Below are positions 49,113-57,221 of a DNA stretch of 64,000 nt, one piece after another (position 1 is the stretch's first letter; each line of letters starts with the position of its first letter). The position numbers were made by a program, and so were the translations under genes. The DNA is taken from assembly GCF_025630775.1 (NCBI RefSeq), contig NZ_JAOSZE010000019.1, positions 62,001 through 126,000 of the forward strand, read 5' to 3'. Below the pieces are notes generated by a model, which did no database searches, was not told the origin of the DNA, and saw only the letters and a program-made list of their open reading frames with translations. The DNA is from Actinoplanes sp. KI2. Its GTDB lineage: Bacteria > Actinomycetota > Actinomycetes > Mycobacteriales > Micromonosporaceae.

Positions 49113-49470
49113 CGGCCCCCGGAATCCGCCCGATCAGGTGAGCCCGCAGCCAGCCCTCCAGCGGCGGCTCGGGCAGCAGCTCGCGCGCCACCGACAGGTG
49201 CACCGCGCTGTCCACCTTCGCGACCAGGTCGTAGCCGATCCGGATCGGCGGCTGACCGGGTGGCTCGGACATCCGCCGCGCCACCGCCGAGATCCACCGG
49301 CCGAGCCCGCCGCCGATCCGCTCGCCGAGCGCCTGCTGGCCGAGCAGCAGCCCGGTCACGTACGCGTCGCCGCGCTCGTCGTAGTCGAGCTCGACGTCGT
49401 CGACCTTGCCGACCGGCTCGCCGTCCCGGTCGACGATCTGCCGGTCCAGCAGGTCGAAGCCGATGAGCAT
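49102..49470 (-). CDS. PRC-barrel-like protein
   Basis: A 122-aa protein beginning MLIGFDLLDRQIVDRDGEPV and GKVDDVELDYDERGDAYVTG, the PRC-barrel pattern, followed by a second half with IRIGYDLVAKVDSAVHLSVA. The paired PRC-like halves suggest a small domain duplication or a partner of the 96-aa protein. Lies between the NRAMP-like transporter (gap 1 nt) and the shorter PRC gene (overlap). Confidence 0.75.
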   Translation of the reverse strand: MLIGFDLLDRQIVDRDGEPVGKVDDVELDYDERGDAYVTGLLLGQQALGERIGGGLGRWISAVARRMSEPPGQPPIRIGYDLVAKVDSAVHLSVARELLPEPPLEGWLRAHLIGRIPGAGDA

Positions 49471-49471
49471 G

Positions 49472-50692
49472 TCAGCCGCCTCCCATCCGGGTGATGATCA
49501 TCAAGGGGACCGCGGCGACCGCGGCGATCAAGACCACGATCAGGTACGCCACGCCCAGCACGTTGGCGAGCCGGCCGTTGACCCGGTCGCCGAGATAGCC
49601 GCGGTCGTTGGCCACCACGAGGATCGGCAGGTAGGTCAGCGGCAGCGCGACGGCGCTGAACAGCAGCGTGTACTCGGTGAGCTGGATCGGGTCGATCGTG
49701 GTGAACAGCACCGCCACCCCCACCAGGATGCCCACGATGACCACGGTGTGAAACCTGGCGGCCTCCCGCGGCCGGCGCAGCTTGCCCCAGTTCCAGCCCA
49801 GGTACTGCGCCACCGTGTAGCCGGTGGAGAGCGCGGTCTCCATCGCGGCGCCGAACGTGGCCGCGAAGAACCCGAGGATCGCCACCGCCAGGCCGATCTT
49901 GCCGAGCGCGATCGCGGCCGGCATCGCCGCCTGCGACAGCGTGTCCACCGAGGCGCCCAGTGGCTGGAAGACCGCCGCCGAGGTGAGCATCAGGGCGAAC
50001 GCGAGCAGCCCGCCGAGCGGGAACCCGACGAAGACGTTGACCCGGGAGGTGATCAGATCCTTGCGGGTCCACCTCTCCTCCACCGCGCCCGAGGAGAAGA
50101 AGAAGACCTCGTACGGGGTGAGCGCCGACGCGAAGAGGGCGACCGCGAAGAACCAGTAGGTGCCCCAGTCCTCCCCCGGCGGCGGCCCGGGATGCCACAG
50201 CTCGCCCGGCGAGACACCCAGCCGGAAATACGCGATCACGAACACCACCAGGGCCAGCCCGGTCAGCCCGAACACGTTCTCCAGCACGCTGAACTTGGCC
50301 CGCCACAGCGCCGCCCAGAGCACGAACGCGACCAGCGGCACCCACAGCAGATAGCTCACGCTGGTGGCCAGCTGCAGGGCCAGCCCGACACCGCCGATCT
50401 CGGCGCCCAGGGTGAGCACGGTGACCAGCAGCGACCCGGCCAGATTGGCCAGCGCCACCCGCGGCCCGAGCCGCTCCCGCACCAGATCGAAGACCGGACG
50501 CCCGCTCACCGCGCTGACCCGGCCGCTCATTTCCGCGTACGCGCAGATGCCCACCACGCCGACCAGCAGCACCCACGCCAGGGCGATGCCGAACCGGGCG
50601 CCCGCCTCGGCGTTCGCCACGATGTCGCCGATGTCCACGAAACCGCCGATCGCGGTCAGGATCCCGAGCGCGACGGACAGGAGGCGTTTCAT
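49472..50692 (-). CDS. NRAMP family transporter-like protein, atypical metal site
   Basis: A 406-aa protein with about 11 hydrophobic helices. Family similarity is seen in FGIALAWVLLVGVVGICAYA and TFGAAMETALSTGYTVAQYL. However, helix 1 has FVDIGDIVANAEAGA where Mn/Fe NRAMP proteins have DPGN, and helix 6 has ASALTPYEVFFFSSGAV where they have an A-M-P-H pattern. The usual Asp/Asn/Met ligands are therefore altered, as in NRAMP-related proteins with other substrates. Substrate cannot be given. Start ATG 50692 overlaps the upstream stop (ATGA). Confidence 0.8.
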   Translation of the reverse strand: MKRLLSVALGILTAIGGFVDIGDIVANAEAGARFGIALAWVLLVGVVGICAYAEMSGRVSAVSGRPVFDLVRERLGPRVALANLAGSLLVTVLTLGAEIGGVGLALQLATSVSYLLWVPLVAFVLWAALWRAKFSVLENVFGLTGLALVVFVIAYFRLGVSPGELWHPGPPPGEDWGTYWFFAVALFASALTPYEVFFFSSGAVEERWTRKDLITSRVNVFVGFPLGGLLAFALMLTSAAVFQPLGASVDTLSQAAMPAAIALGKIGLAVAILGFFAATFGAAMETALSTGYTVAQYLGWNWGKLRRPREAARFHTVVIVGILVGVAVLFTTIDPIQLTEYTLLFSAVALPLTYLPILVVANDRGYLGDRVNGRLANVLGVAYLIVVLIAAVAAVPLMIITRMGGG

Positions 50693-51141
50693 TGCGCGTA
50701 CGCCGTGAGGAAGTCGTCGAACTTGCCGGCGAGCTCGTCCAACCGCCGCACCCCGTCCCGCAGCGCGGCGTCGTCCGGCGCCTCCGCGGTGTCCCCGAGC
50801 GCCACCACGGCCGCGGCCAGCAGCGGGCTCAGCCGGTCACGCAGCCCCGCCGACCGCTCGTCGGGCGGCCCCTGGCTCGCGAACTTCTGCTGCGCCCCCG
50901 CGAGAGCCTTGGCCGCGTCGTCGAACGAGGTCCGCGCGAACCACACGGTCACCTTCCCGGCCAGCTCCTGCTCACCGGTGAGCCGCCCGGTCTGCGCCGC
51001 GTCGTGCGCCGAACCGGCGACCTGCACCATCGTTCGCTCGTACGAGCGATAGTCGGCGGGTTTTGCCATGTTGTAGGCGAAGCCGGCCCACAGCGCCAGC
51101 ACGGCGACCCCCGCGACCGCGACCCTGCCACGTCCGTTCAC
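50689..51141 (-). CDS. exported helical protein, hypothetical
   Basis: A 150-aa protein starting at GTG 51141. One N-terminal hydrophobic segment (VAVAGVAVLALWAGFAYNMA) acts as signal anchor; the rest is an Ala/Asp-rich helical domain without cysteines (RSYERTMVQVAGSAHDAAQT). Resembles other actinobacterial proteins next to NRAMP-like genes, but I cannot name a family. ATGA overlap with the transporter suggests a functional pair at the membrane. Confidence 0.65.
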   Translation of the reverse strand: MNGRGRVAVAGVAVLALWAGFAYNMAKPADYRSYERTMVQVAGSAHDAAQTGRLTGEQELAGKVTVWFARTSFDDAAKALAGAQQKFASQGPPDERSAGLRDRLSPLLAAAVVALGDTAEAPDDAALRDGVRRLDELAGKFDDFLTAYAQ

Positions 51142-51241
51142 GCCGGCCGTATACCCACGCCTTCAGTGGATCTCACCTGCCGAGCACCGGAGGATCACCC
51201 GCGGCCGATTATGCGGGGCGGTCGATGGGTACGGGCAGGGC

Positions 51242-52156
51242 ATGGCCGGCGGAAGCTACCGTACGGTGATCGTCGCGGTGGCCGCCAACCTCGCGATCGC
51301 CCTGGCAAAGATCGTGGCGGCGGTGCTGACCGGGTCGGCGTCGATGTGGGCCGAGGCGTTGCACTCGGTCGCCGACACCGGCAACGAGGTGCTTCTCTTC
51401 GTCGGGCTGCGCAAGTCGACCAAGGCGGCCGACCCGTCCCGGCCGTTCGGCTACGGGCAGGAACGCTACTTCTGGGCGTTCCTCGCCGCGCTCGGCATCT
51501 TCCTGATCGGCGGCGCGCTCTCGGTCGGCGAGGGCATCCGCAGCCTGCTGGTGCCCGAGCCGGTGGAGTCGCTGTGGGTCGGCATCGGCGTGCTGCTGGT
51601 GGCCGCCTGCTTCGAGGCGTTCTCCTGGCACACCGCGCGCAAGCAGCTGCGGCAGGAGTCCCGGGAGCGCCGCCGTTCGATGGCGCAACATCTCATCCGG
51701 GCCTCCGACCCGAGCGCGACCACGGTGTTCCTGGAGGACACCGCGGCGCTGATCGGCATCGCGCTGGCGCTGGCCGGGCTGGTCCTGCACGCGGTGACCG
51801 GCTGGGCGGCCTGGGACGCGATCGGCAGCATCCTGATCGGCGTCCTGCTGATCGCGGTGGCGTTCCTGCTGGCCCGCAAGTCGAAGGGGCTGCTGCTGGA
51901 GGAGGCCGCGCCGGAGGACGTGGTCGAGCCGATCCGCCGCCGGGTGGTGGAGACCGACTGGGTCGGCGAGCCGACCACCGTGCACGCCGTCTACGTCGGG
52001 CCGTCCAGCCTGCTGGTCAACGTCCTGGTCGCGCCGGTCCGGGACGGCGCCGGGGAGTCGGCGGCCGCGCTGATCGAGAAGGTCGACCGGCTCCGCTCGG
52101 AGCTCGAGGCCGACCCCTCGATCACGCAGGTGACGGTGACGGTCACCGCCTCCTGA
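51242..52156 (+). CDS. cation diffusion facilitator (CDF) transporter
   Basis: A 304-aa transporter with six hydrophobic helices. Helix 2 carries the metal site MWAEALHSVADTGNEV (H-x3-D). Helix 5 has FLEDTAALIGIALALAGL, with E-D in place of the usual H-x3-D or D-x3-D, the pattern of the ZnT9-like subgroup. The C-terminal soluble domain (about 210-304) contains AVYVGPSSLLVNVLVAPV, the ferredoxin-like fold of CDF tails. Exports Zn2+, Mn2+ or a related divalent ion by proton exchange. Divergent from the NRAMP-like operon, so import and export may be balanced. Confidence 0.9.
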   Translation: MAGGSYRTVIVAVAANLAIALAKIVAAVLTGSASMWAEALHSVADTGNEVLLFVGLRKSTKAADPSRPFGYGQERYFWAFLAALGIFLIGGALSVGEGIRSLLVPEPVESLWVGIGVLLVAACFEAFSWHTARKQLRQESRERRRSMAQHLIRASDPSATTVFLEDTAALIGIALALAGLVLHAVTGWAAWDAIGSILIGVLLIAVAFLLARKSKGLLLEEAAPEDVVEPIRRRVVETDWVGEPTTVHAVYVGPSSLLVNVLVAPVRDGAGESAAALIEKVDRLRSELEADPSITQVTVTVTAS

Positions 52157-53150
52157 ACCCGACGGCCGAAACCCCGACCGCGGCGAGGGTGAAAGCCGCC
52201 GCGAGCAGGCCGTGGTGCTGCGACGCCCACACCTGGACGCTGCTGTCCTTCGCGTTCGCGTCGAACTCTCCGTGCGCGCCGTAGTCGTGCCCGTCCCCGG
52301 CGTCCGCGGGGTGCCACAGGTTGCCCGGGTCGTTCGGGTCGTGCGGCTGGTCGGTCTGCTGCGCCTGGAACCCGGTGCGCGCCAGGTACCGGTCGAGGAT
52401 GCCGGGCGCGACCGCGTTCGCCAGCAGGGTGCCGGCCGTGGATGCGCCGACCCAGTACTCGCGGCGGCCGGGGTGCTCCGAGGCGTACACGATGGCCTTG
52501 GCCGCCACCTCGGGCTGGTAGATCGGCGGTACCGGCTGGGCGTGCCGGCGCAGCCGGGAGCGCAGCCAGGTGAACTGAGGGGTGTTCACGGCCGGCAGTT
52601 GCACCATCGTGGTGCGCACGGCGCTGTGCTCGTGCAGCAGCTCGCAGCGCAGCGCCTCGTTGAAGCCCTGGATGGCGTGCTTGGCCCCGCAGTACGCGGT
52701 CTGCAGCGGGATGCCGCGGTACGCCAGCGCGGAGCCGACCTGCACGATCGTCCCGCGGTTGCGCGGCTTCATCCGGCTCAGCGCGGCGCGCGTGCCGTGC
52801 ACGTAGCCCAGGTAGCTGACCTCGGTGACCCGGCGGAACTCGCTCGGCTCGATCTGGTCGAACGGCGCGAACACCGAAGAGAACGCGGTGTTGACCCAGA
52901 CGTCGATCGGGCCCAGCTCGGCCTCCGCCTTGGCCGCGGCCGTGTCGACCGCGTCGAAGTCGGCGACGTCGGCCGGCAGCGGCAGCGCCCGGCCGCCCGC
53001 CGCGGTGATCTCGTCGGCGGCGGCCCGGAGGCCCTTCTCACCCCGGGCCACCAGGGCGACACGGTCGCCGCGCGCGCCGAACCGGCGGGCCACCGCCCGG
53101 CCGACGCCGCCGCTCGCCCCGGTGACCACCACGACTCGTGCAGCGGACAT
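52143..53150 (-). CDS. SDR family oxidoreductase with C-terminal membrane helix
   Basis: A 335-aa short-chain dehydrogenase/reductase. Nucleotide motif VVVTGASGGVGRAVARRF, the NAG-type position NTAFSSVFAP, and the active site AYCGAKHAIQGF (YxxxK, preceded by Ser in QVGSALAYRG). The C-terminal part (about 275-335) is unusual: a polar linker (QQTDQPHDPNDPGNLW) then a hydrophobic helix (LLAAAFTLAAVGVSAVG) before FRRR, so the enzyme may be membrane-anchored. Overlaps the CDF stop region by 14 nt (convergent). Confidence 0.85.
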   Translation of the reverse strand: MSAARVVVVTGASGGVGRAVARRFGARGDRVALVARGEKGLRAAADEITAAGGRALPLPADVADFDAVDTAAAKAEAELGPIDVWVNTAFSSVFAPFDQIEPSEFRRVTEVSYLGYVHGTRAALSRMKPRNRGTIVQVGSALAYRGIPLQTAYCGAKHAIQGFNEALRCELLHEHSAVRTTMVQLPAVNTPQFTWLRSRLRRHAQPVPPIYQPEVAAKAIVYASEHPGRREYWVGASTAGTLLANAVAPGILDRYLARTGFQAQQTDQPHDPNDPGNLWHPADAGDGHDYGAHGEFDANAKDSSVQVWASQHHGLLAAAFTLAAVGVSAVGFRRR

Positions 53151-53256
53151 GATGTTTCCTCCTCATCGGCTCGATGCCCCGGACGTACCCGAGGATTCGG
53201 GGTTTCACTCGCCCGCGATACCTCCCGTAGTCGTCCGATTTGCCGTAAATATGTAA

Positions 53257-53262
53257 TAGGCT
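53257..53262 (+). promoter_or_regulatory. -10 element TAGGCT, leaderless start
   Basis: TAGGCT is 7 nt before ATG 53270. The preceding bases (GTAAATATGTAATA) are unusually AT-rich for this window and could bind a nitric-oxide or redox regulator. Confidence 0.45.
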
Positions 53263-53269
53263 GCGAATT

Positions 53270-54478
53270 ATGTTGTCAGCGAGTGCCCGGCAGGTCGTCG
53301 CCGCCACGCTTCCGGCGGTGGCCGCCAACATCGAAGAGATCGCCATCCGGTTCTACGCGCACATGTTCGCCGCGCATCCAGGGCTGATGGACGGCATGTT
53401 CAACCGGGGCAACCAGCGGGAGGGCTCGCAGCCGAAAGCCCTCGCCGGCTCGGTCGCGGTGTTCGCCTCGTCGCTGCTCACCGACCCGCCACAGCTCCCC
53501 GACCGGCTGCTGACCCGGATCGCGCACAAGCACGCCTCGCTCGGCCTGCGCGCCGACCAGTACCCGATCGTCCGCGACCACCTGATGTGGGCGATCGGCG
53601 ACGTGCTCGGCGACGCGGTCACCCCCGAGGTCGCCGCGGCCTGGGAGGAGGTCTACTGGCTGATGGCGTACGCGCTGATCCATCAGGAGCGCGGCCTCTA
53701 CAGCGCCCGCGGCGTCACCGCCGAGCGGGTCTGGCGCCGCTGGCGGGTGGTGCGCAAGATTCCGGAGACCGACGACGTGGTCACGTTCGTGATGCGCCGG
53801 ATGGACGATCGCTCGGTGCGCACCTCGCTCCCCGGCCAGTACGTGAGCGTCATGGTTCGCATGCCGGACGGGATCCACCAGGCGCGCCAGTACAGCCTGG
53901 TCCGCGCCGACGACGGCGAGCACCGCTACTTCTCGGTCAAGCGGGTGCACGGCGGCGGCAAGCCCGACGGCGAGGTGTCCAATCTGCTGCACGACCACAT
54001 CCACCACGGCGACGAGCTGACCCTGAGCGTCCCGTACGGCGACGTGACCCTCGACGACTCCGGCCGCCCGGTGGTCTTCGCCAGCGCCGGCATCGGCGTC
54101 ACCCCGATGGCCGGCATGCTGTCCCACCTGGTCAAGGCCGGCTCGCACCTGGACGTCACGTTCCTGCACGCGGACGTCGAGGAGAAGGCGTTCCCGCTGC
54201 GCCGCCAGATCGTCGAGGACCTGGACCACATCCCGAAGTCGCGCCTCTACCTCTGGTACGAGAACGGCGCCGACTCCGATCTCCCGGCCGACGGCGTCTT
54301 CTCGGGCACGATCGACCTCGCCCAGGCCGACCTCCCGGACGAGGCGGTGTACTACCTGTGCGGCCCGATGCCGTTCCTGCAGTCGGTGCGCACCACGCTG
54401 ATCGATCGCGGCGTCGTCCCGGCCGACATCCAGTACGAGATGTTCGGCCCCGACCTGTGGCTGGCCGACCGGGAGTGA
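53270..54478 (+). CDS. hmp: flavohemoprotein (nitric oxide dioxygenase)
   Basis: A 402-aa Hmp-type enzyme. Globin domain (about 1-140) with Tyr in IRFYAHMF (B10), Gln in REGSQPKAL (E7 region) and proximal His in RIAHKHASLG. FAD domain has GQYVSVMV and RQYSL; the NAD domain has VFASAGIGVTPMAGML and YYLCGPMPFLQSV, ending in QYEMFGPDLW. It converts NO plus O2 to nitrate with NAD(P)H. ATG 53270 is leaderless. Convergent with the SDR gene; no NO-responsive regulator is adjacent apart from HxlR further on. Confidence 0.92.
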   Translation: MLSASARQVVAATLPAVAANIEEIAIRFYAHMFAAHPGLMDGMFNRGNQREGSQPKALAGSVAVFASSLLTDPPQLPDRLLTRIAHKHASLGLRADQYPIVRDHLMWAIGDVLGDAVTPEVAAAWEEVYWLMAYALIHQERGLYSARGVTAERVWRRWRVVRKIPETDDVVTFVMRRMDDRSVRTSLPGQYVSVMVRMPDGIHQARQYSLVRADDGEHRYFSVKRVHGGGKPDGEVSNLLHDHIHHGDELTLSVPYGDVTLDDSGRPVVFASAGIGVTPMAGMLSHLVKAGSHLDVTFLHADVEEKAFPLRRQIVEDLDHIPKSRLYLWYENGADSDLPADGVFSGTIDLAQADLPDEAVYYLCGPMPFLQSVRTTLIDRGVVPADIQYEMFGPDLWLADRE

Positions 54479-54502
54479 CCGCGGCGGTGTTCACCGCGGC
54501 GG

Positions 54503-54874
54503 TCAGCGCGCCTCGTACGCGGCCCGGCTCGCCTCGATCCGCGGCACGTGCTCCATCGCCCACCCGGCCAGCCCCAGCGCCGGCCCGAGCAGGCTGCGCC
54601 CCATCTCGGTCAGCGCATACTCCACCCGCGGCGGCACCTCGGCGTGCACCGTCCGCGACACCAGCCCGTCCCGCTCGAGGTTGCGCAGCGTCAGGGTCAG
54701 CATCCGCTGCGAGATCCCCGGGATCTGCTGGTGCAGCTCGGTGAACCGGATCGTGCTCCGATCGAGCGTCGCCACGATCAGAAGCGTCCACTTGTTGCAG
54801 ATCTGATCGAGGATCCCGCGGATCGCCTTCCCGCCGTCCCCTCGGATCATGCAGGTGTGCCCGTACTCCTCCAC
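54503..54874 (-). CDS. HxlR family regulator
   Basis: A 123-aa winged-helix regulator. Signature: RGILDQICNKWTLLIVATLD, then RFTELHQQIPGISQRMLTLT and LRNLERDGLVSRTVHAEVPP, RVEYALTEMG. GTG 54874 is chosen because AAGGGG lies 5 nt upstream and the conserved Cys (GHTCMIRG) then falls near residue 8, as in HxlR proteins; the longer frame adds an unrelated basic stretch. Divergent from the DoxX-like gene, with two perfect palindromes between. HxlR proteins respond to aldehydes or oxidants through the Cys. Confidence 0.9.
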   Translation of the reverse strand: MEEYGHTCMIRGDGGKAIRGILDQICNKWTLLIVATLDRSTIRFTELHQQIPGISQRMLTLTLRNLERDGLVSRTVHAEVPPRVEYALTEMGRSLLGPALGLAGWAMEHVPRIEASRAAYEAR

Positions 54875-54894
54875 GACAACCCCTTGTGCCTCAC

Positions 54895-54945
54895 GCACAT
54901 GAATGTGCCTTTTGTACCGCCGCCGACGGTGCCCCATGATGGGGC
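54895..54945. promoter_or_regulatory. two palindromes between hxlR-type and doxX-type genes
   Basis: GCACAT-GA-ATGTGC (54895-54908) and GCCCCAT-G-ATGGGGC (54931-54945), both perfect. The first lies 20 bp before the HxlR start, the second midway to the DoxX gene. Candidate HxlR operators. Confidence 0.6.
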
Positions 54946-54983
54946 TGCTTCCGCACGGTAACCGTCCTGGTGAAGGGGCTGTC

Positions 54984-55349
54984 ATGGAGATCGCGTACTG
55001 GGTCGTCGGGGGGTTGCTGGCGCTCTTCTACCTCTACGCGGGCGGCCTGAAGGTCACCCGCGGCAAGGAGCAGCTGCGCCCGATGATGGGCTGGGTCGAC
55101 ACCGTCCCGATGCCGCTGGTCCGCGCGATCGGCGTGGTGGAGCTGCTCGGCGCGATCGGCCTGATCCTGCCCCCGCTGACCGGCATCGCACCCGGCCTGG
55201 CCCTGGCCGCCGCGATCGGCTTCGTCGTCCTGCAGATCGGCGCCGCGGCCCTGCACCTCTCCCGGGGCGAGGGCCGCCTGATCGGCCTGAACGTCGTCGC
55301 CCTGCTGCTGGCCGCGGCGACCGCCTGGCTCGCCACCACCTGGCTCTGA
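54984..55349 (+). CDS. DoxX family membrane protein
   Basis: A 121-aa protein with four hydrophobic helices of the DoxX fold: YWVVGGLLALFYLYAGGLKV, then PLVRAIGVVELLGAIGLILP and PGLALAAAIGFVVLQIGAAA. AAGGGG precedes ATG 54984. DoxX-like proteins take part in thiol redox or quinone reactions at the membrane, and many actinobacterial ones sit next to an HxlR regulator, as here. The regulator is divergent and probably controls it. Confidence 0.85.
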   Translation: MEIAYWVVGGLLALFYLYAGGLKVTRGKEQLRPMMGWVDTVPMPLVRAIGVVELLGAIGLILPPLTGIAPGLALAAAIGFVVLQIGAAALHLSRGEGRLIGLNVVALLLAAATAWLATTWL

Positions 55350-55356
55350 GCGCCGG

Positions 55357-56268
55357 TCAGCCCTGCGGTGTCCAGTCGGTGTTGGCCCCGCAGATGATCA
55401 GGCAGGGCAGGTCACCGGTCACCCGGCCGGCCAGCCACGCCGCGAACGGGACCGCCGCCGCGGGCTCGACCGCGATCCGGAAGTGATCCCACAACAGGTC
55501 CCGCGCGACCAGCAGCTCCTTGTCGCTGACCAGCACCGACTCGACCGGCGCCGCGCGCAGGACCTGGTACGGCAGGTGCCCGACCCGGGTGGCGCCCAGC
55601 GCCGAGGCGGCGACCGAGTCGACCGGCGCGTCCACCGGCCGGCCCGCGGCGAGGGCTTCGGCCAGGCACCGGCACCCCTCCGGTTCGACCGCGACCGTGG
55701 TCCGGGTGCCGGCGGCCAAATCTCCGGCGGCCAGCGCCGTCCCGGCCGCCAGCCCGCCACCGCCGACCGCGACCACGAAGCTGTCCACCTCGGGCGCCTC
55801 CTCGACCACCTCGGCGGCAACCGTTCCCTGCCCCGCAATCACGGCCGGATCGTCGTACGCGTGCAGGTAACCGCGGCCGGGCCGGTCCGCGTCCTCGGTC
55901 GCCGCCGCGGCCGCCTCCGCGTACGTCGAACCGTGCCGGATCAGCCGCGCCCCGGCCGCCTCGATCCGCCGCGCCTTGCCGGCCGGCACGGTCACCGGCA
56001 CGAACACCGTGGCCGCCCGGCCCAGCAGCCCCGCCGCCGTGGCCACGCCCAGCCCGTGGTTGCCGCCCGACGCGGTGACCACGTGCTCGCCGTCCGGCCG
56101 GGCGAGCAGCGCGTTGAGGGCGCCGCGCAGCTTGAACGACCCGCCCAGCTGCAGGTGCTCCAGCTTGAGCAGCAGCCGCCGGCCGTCGATCCGCGCGTCC
56201 AGCAGGGGTGTGTGCCGAATGTACGGGCGGATCGCGCGCGCCGCCCCGGCGATGTCGATCGAGTTCAT
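55357..56268 (-). CDS. PLP-dependent threonine/serine dehydratase-like enzyme
   Basis: A 303-aa enzyme of the serine/threonine dehydratase group (fold type II). The PLP lysine is in GGSFKLRGALNAL, the phosphate cup in VVAVGGGGLAAGTALA, and the substrate loop TASGGNHGLGVATAAG is intact. The short length without a regulatory ACT domain fits catabolic-type dehydratases that turn threonine or serine into 2-oxo acids plus ammonia. Divergent from a LysR gene, which is its probable regulator. Confidence 0.88.
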   Translation of the reverse strand: MNSIDIAGAARAIRPYIRHTPLLDARIDGRRLLLKLEHLQLGGSFKLRGALNALLARPDGEHVVTASGGNHGLGVATAAGLLGRAATVFVPVTVPAGKARRIEAAGARLIRHGSTYAEAAAAATEDADRPGRGYLHAYDDPAVIAGQGTVAAEVVEEAPEVDSFVVAVGGGGLAAGTALAAGDLAAGTRTTVAVEPEGCRCLAEALAAGRPVDAPVDSVAASALGATRVGHLPYQVLRAAPVESVLVSDKELLVARDLLWDHFRIAVEPAAAVPFAAWLAGRVTGDLPCLIICGANTDWTPQG

Positions 56269-56327
56269 GCCCTCGATGATGGGAAGCCCGCGGCGTTAAG
56301 CGCCAGCGCACAAATCTGGGGCCCGAT

Positions 56328-56333
56328 TAGCAT
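56328..56333 (+). promoter_or_regulatory. -10 element TAGCAT, leaderless start of lysR
   Basis: TAGCAT is 6 nt before ATG 56340. TTAAGC (about 56296) and GCTTAA (about 56335) in the same 71-bp intergenic region form an inverted pair and could be LysR half sites. Confidence 0.5.
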
Positions 56334-56339
56334 TGCTTA

Positions 56340-57221
56340 ATGGCCTTGGACGTGGGACGGCTGCGGGTGCTGGTCGAGGTGGCGCGGGCGGGCTCGATCG
56401 CCGAGGCGGCGCGCCGGATGTCGTACACCCCGTCGGCGGTGTCCCAGCAGCTCAGCAAGCTCGAGGCGGAGCTGCGGGCCCGCCTGGTCGAGCGCAGCGG
56501 CACCGGCGTGCGGCTCACCGAGGCCGGCGCCGTCCTGGTCCACCACGGCGAGCGCGTCCTCGGCGAGCTCCGCGAGGCCGAGGCCGCCACCGCCGCCGCG
56601 CTCGGCGCCGGACAGCGGCGGATGGCGATCGGCACCTTCGCCACCGCCGGCGCCGCCCTGGTGCCGGCGGCGCTGACCGAGTTCCGCGAGCGCCACCCCG
56701 GCGTCCAGCTATCCCTGCGCGACCTGGAACCGCCCGACGGCTACGGCCTGGTCACCTCGGGCGACCTCGACCTGCTGATCACCCACCGCTACCCGGGCGT
56801 GCCGTCCGTGCCCACCGCCGGCCTGGTGCGCCGGCCGCTGCTGAAGGACCCGCTGCGCCTGGCCCTGCCGGCCACCCGCCCGGCGAACGCGAGGCTGGAC
56901 CCGGCCGCCGAGCACTGGATCTCCGGCGGTCCCGGCGTGCCGAACCGCATCTGCCTCGACATGCTCGCCGGGCGACGGGGCTTCGTCCCGCGGATCAGCT
57001 ACGAGACCGCGGACTACGCCCTGACGCTGGCCCTGGTCCGGGCCGGCCTGGGCATCGCCCTGGTGCCGGCGATGGTCTTGCGCGACCACCCGGGGCTGCG
57101 CGTCCGCGAGTGGGGAAGCGCCCGCCCGGCCCGCGAGGTGTGCGTCGTCCATCGCCGGCGCCCCACCCCGCTGGTGACCGAGCTGGTGAACCTGATCGGG
57201 CAGGCGGCACAGACCCACTGA
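56340..57221 (+). CDS. LysR family regulator
   Basis: A 293-aa regulator. N-terminal HTH: LRVLVEVARAGSIAEAARRM, then SYTPSAVSQQLSKLEAELRA and RLVERSGTGVRLTEAGAVLV. The rest is a substrate-binding-protein fold (MAIGTFATAGAALVPAALTE; LDLLITHRYP). Leaderless ATG 56340 is supported by TAGCAT. Divergent from the dehydratase, the standard LysR arrangement; expected to activate it in response to a substrate or product. Its stop abuts the convergent fusion gene. Confidence 0.92.
   Translation: MALDVGRLRVLVEVARAGSIAEAARRMSYTPSAVSQQLSKLEAELRARLVERSGTGVRLTEAGAVLVHHGERVLGELREAEAATAAALGAGQRRMAIGTFATAGAALVPAALTEFRERHPGVQLSLRDLEPPDGYGLVTSGDLDLLITHRYPGVPSVPTAGLVRRPLLKDPLRLALPATRPANARLDPAAEHWISGGPGVPNRICLDMLAGRRGFVPRISYETADYALTLALVRAGLGIALVPAMVLRDHPGLRVREWGSARPAREVCVVHRRRPTPLVTELVNLIGQAAQTH

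Noticed and set aside
53234..53256. NsrR-type operator upstream of hmp
   Set aside because: The AT-rich stretch has no clean inverted repeat that I can match to a known NsrR consensus.
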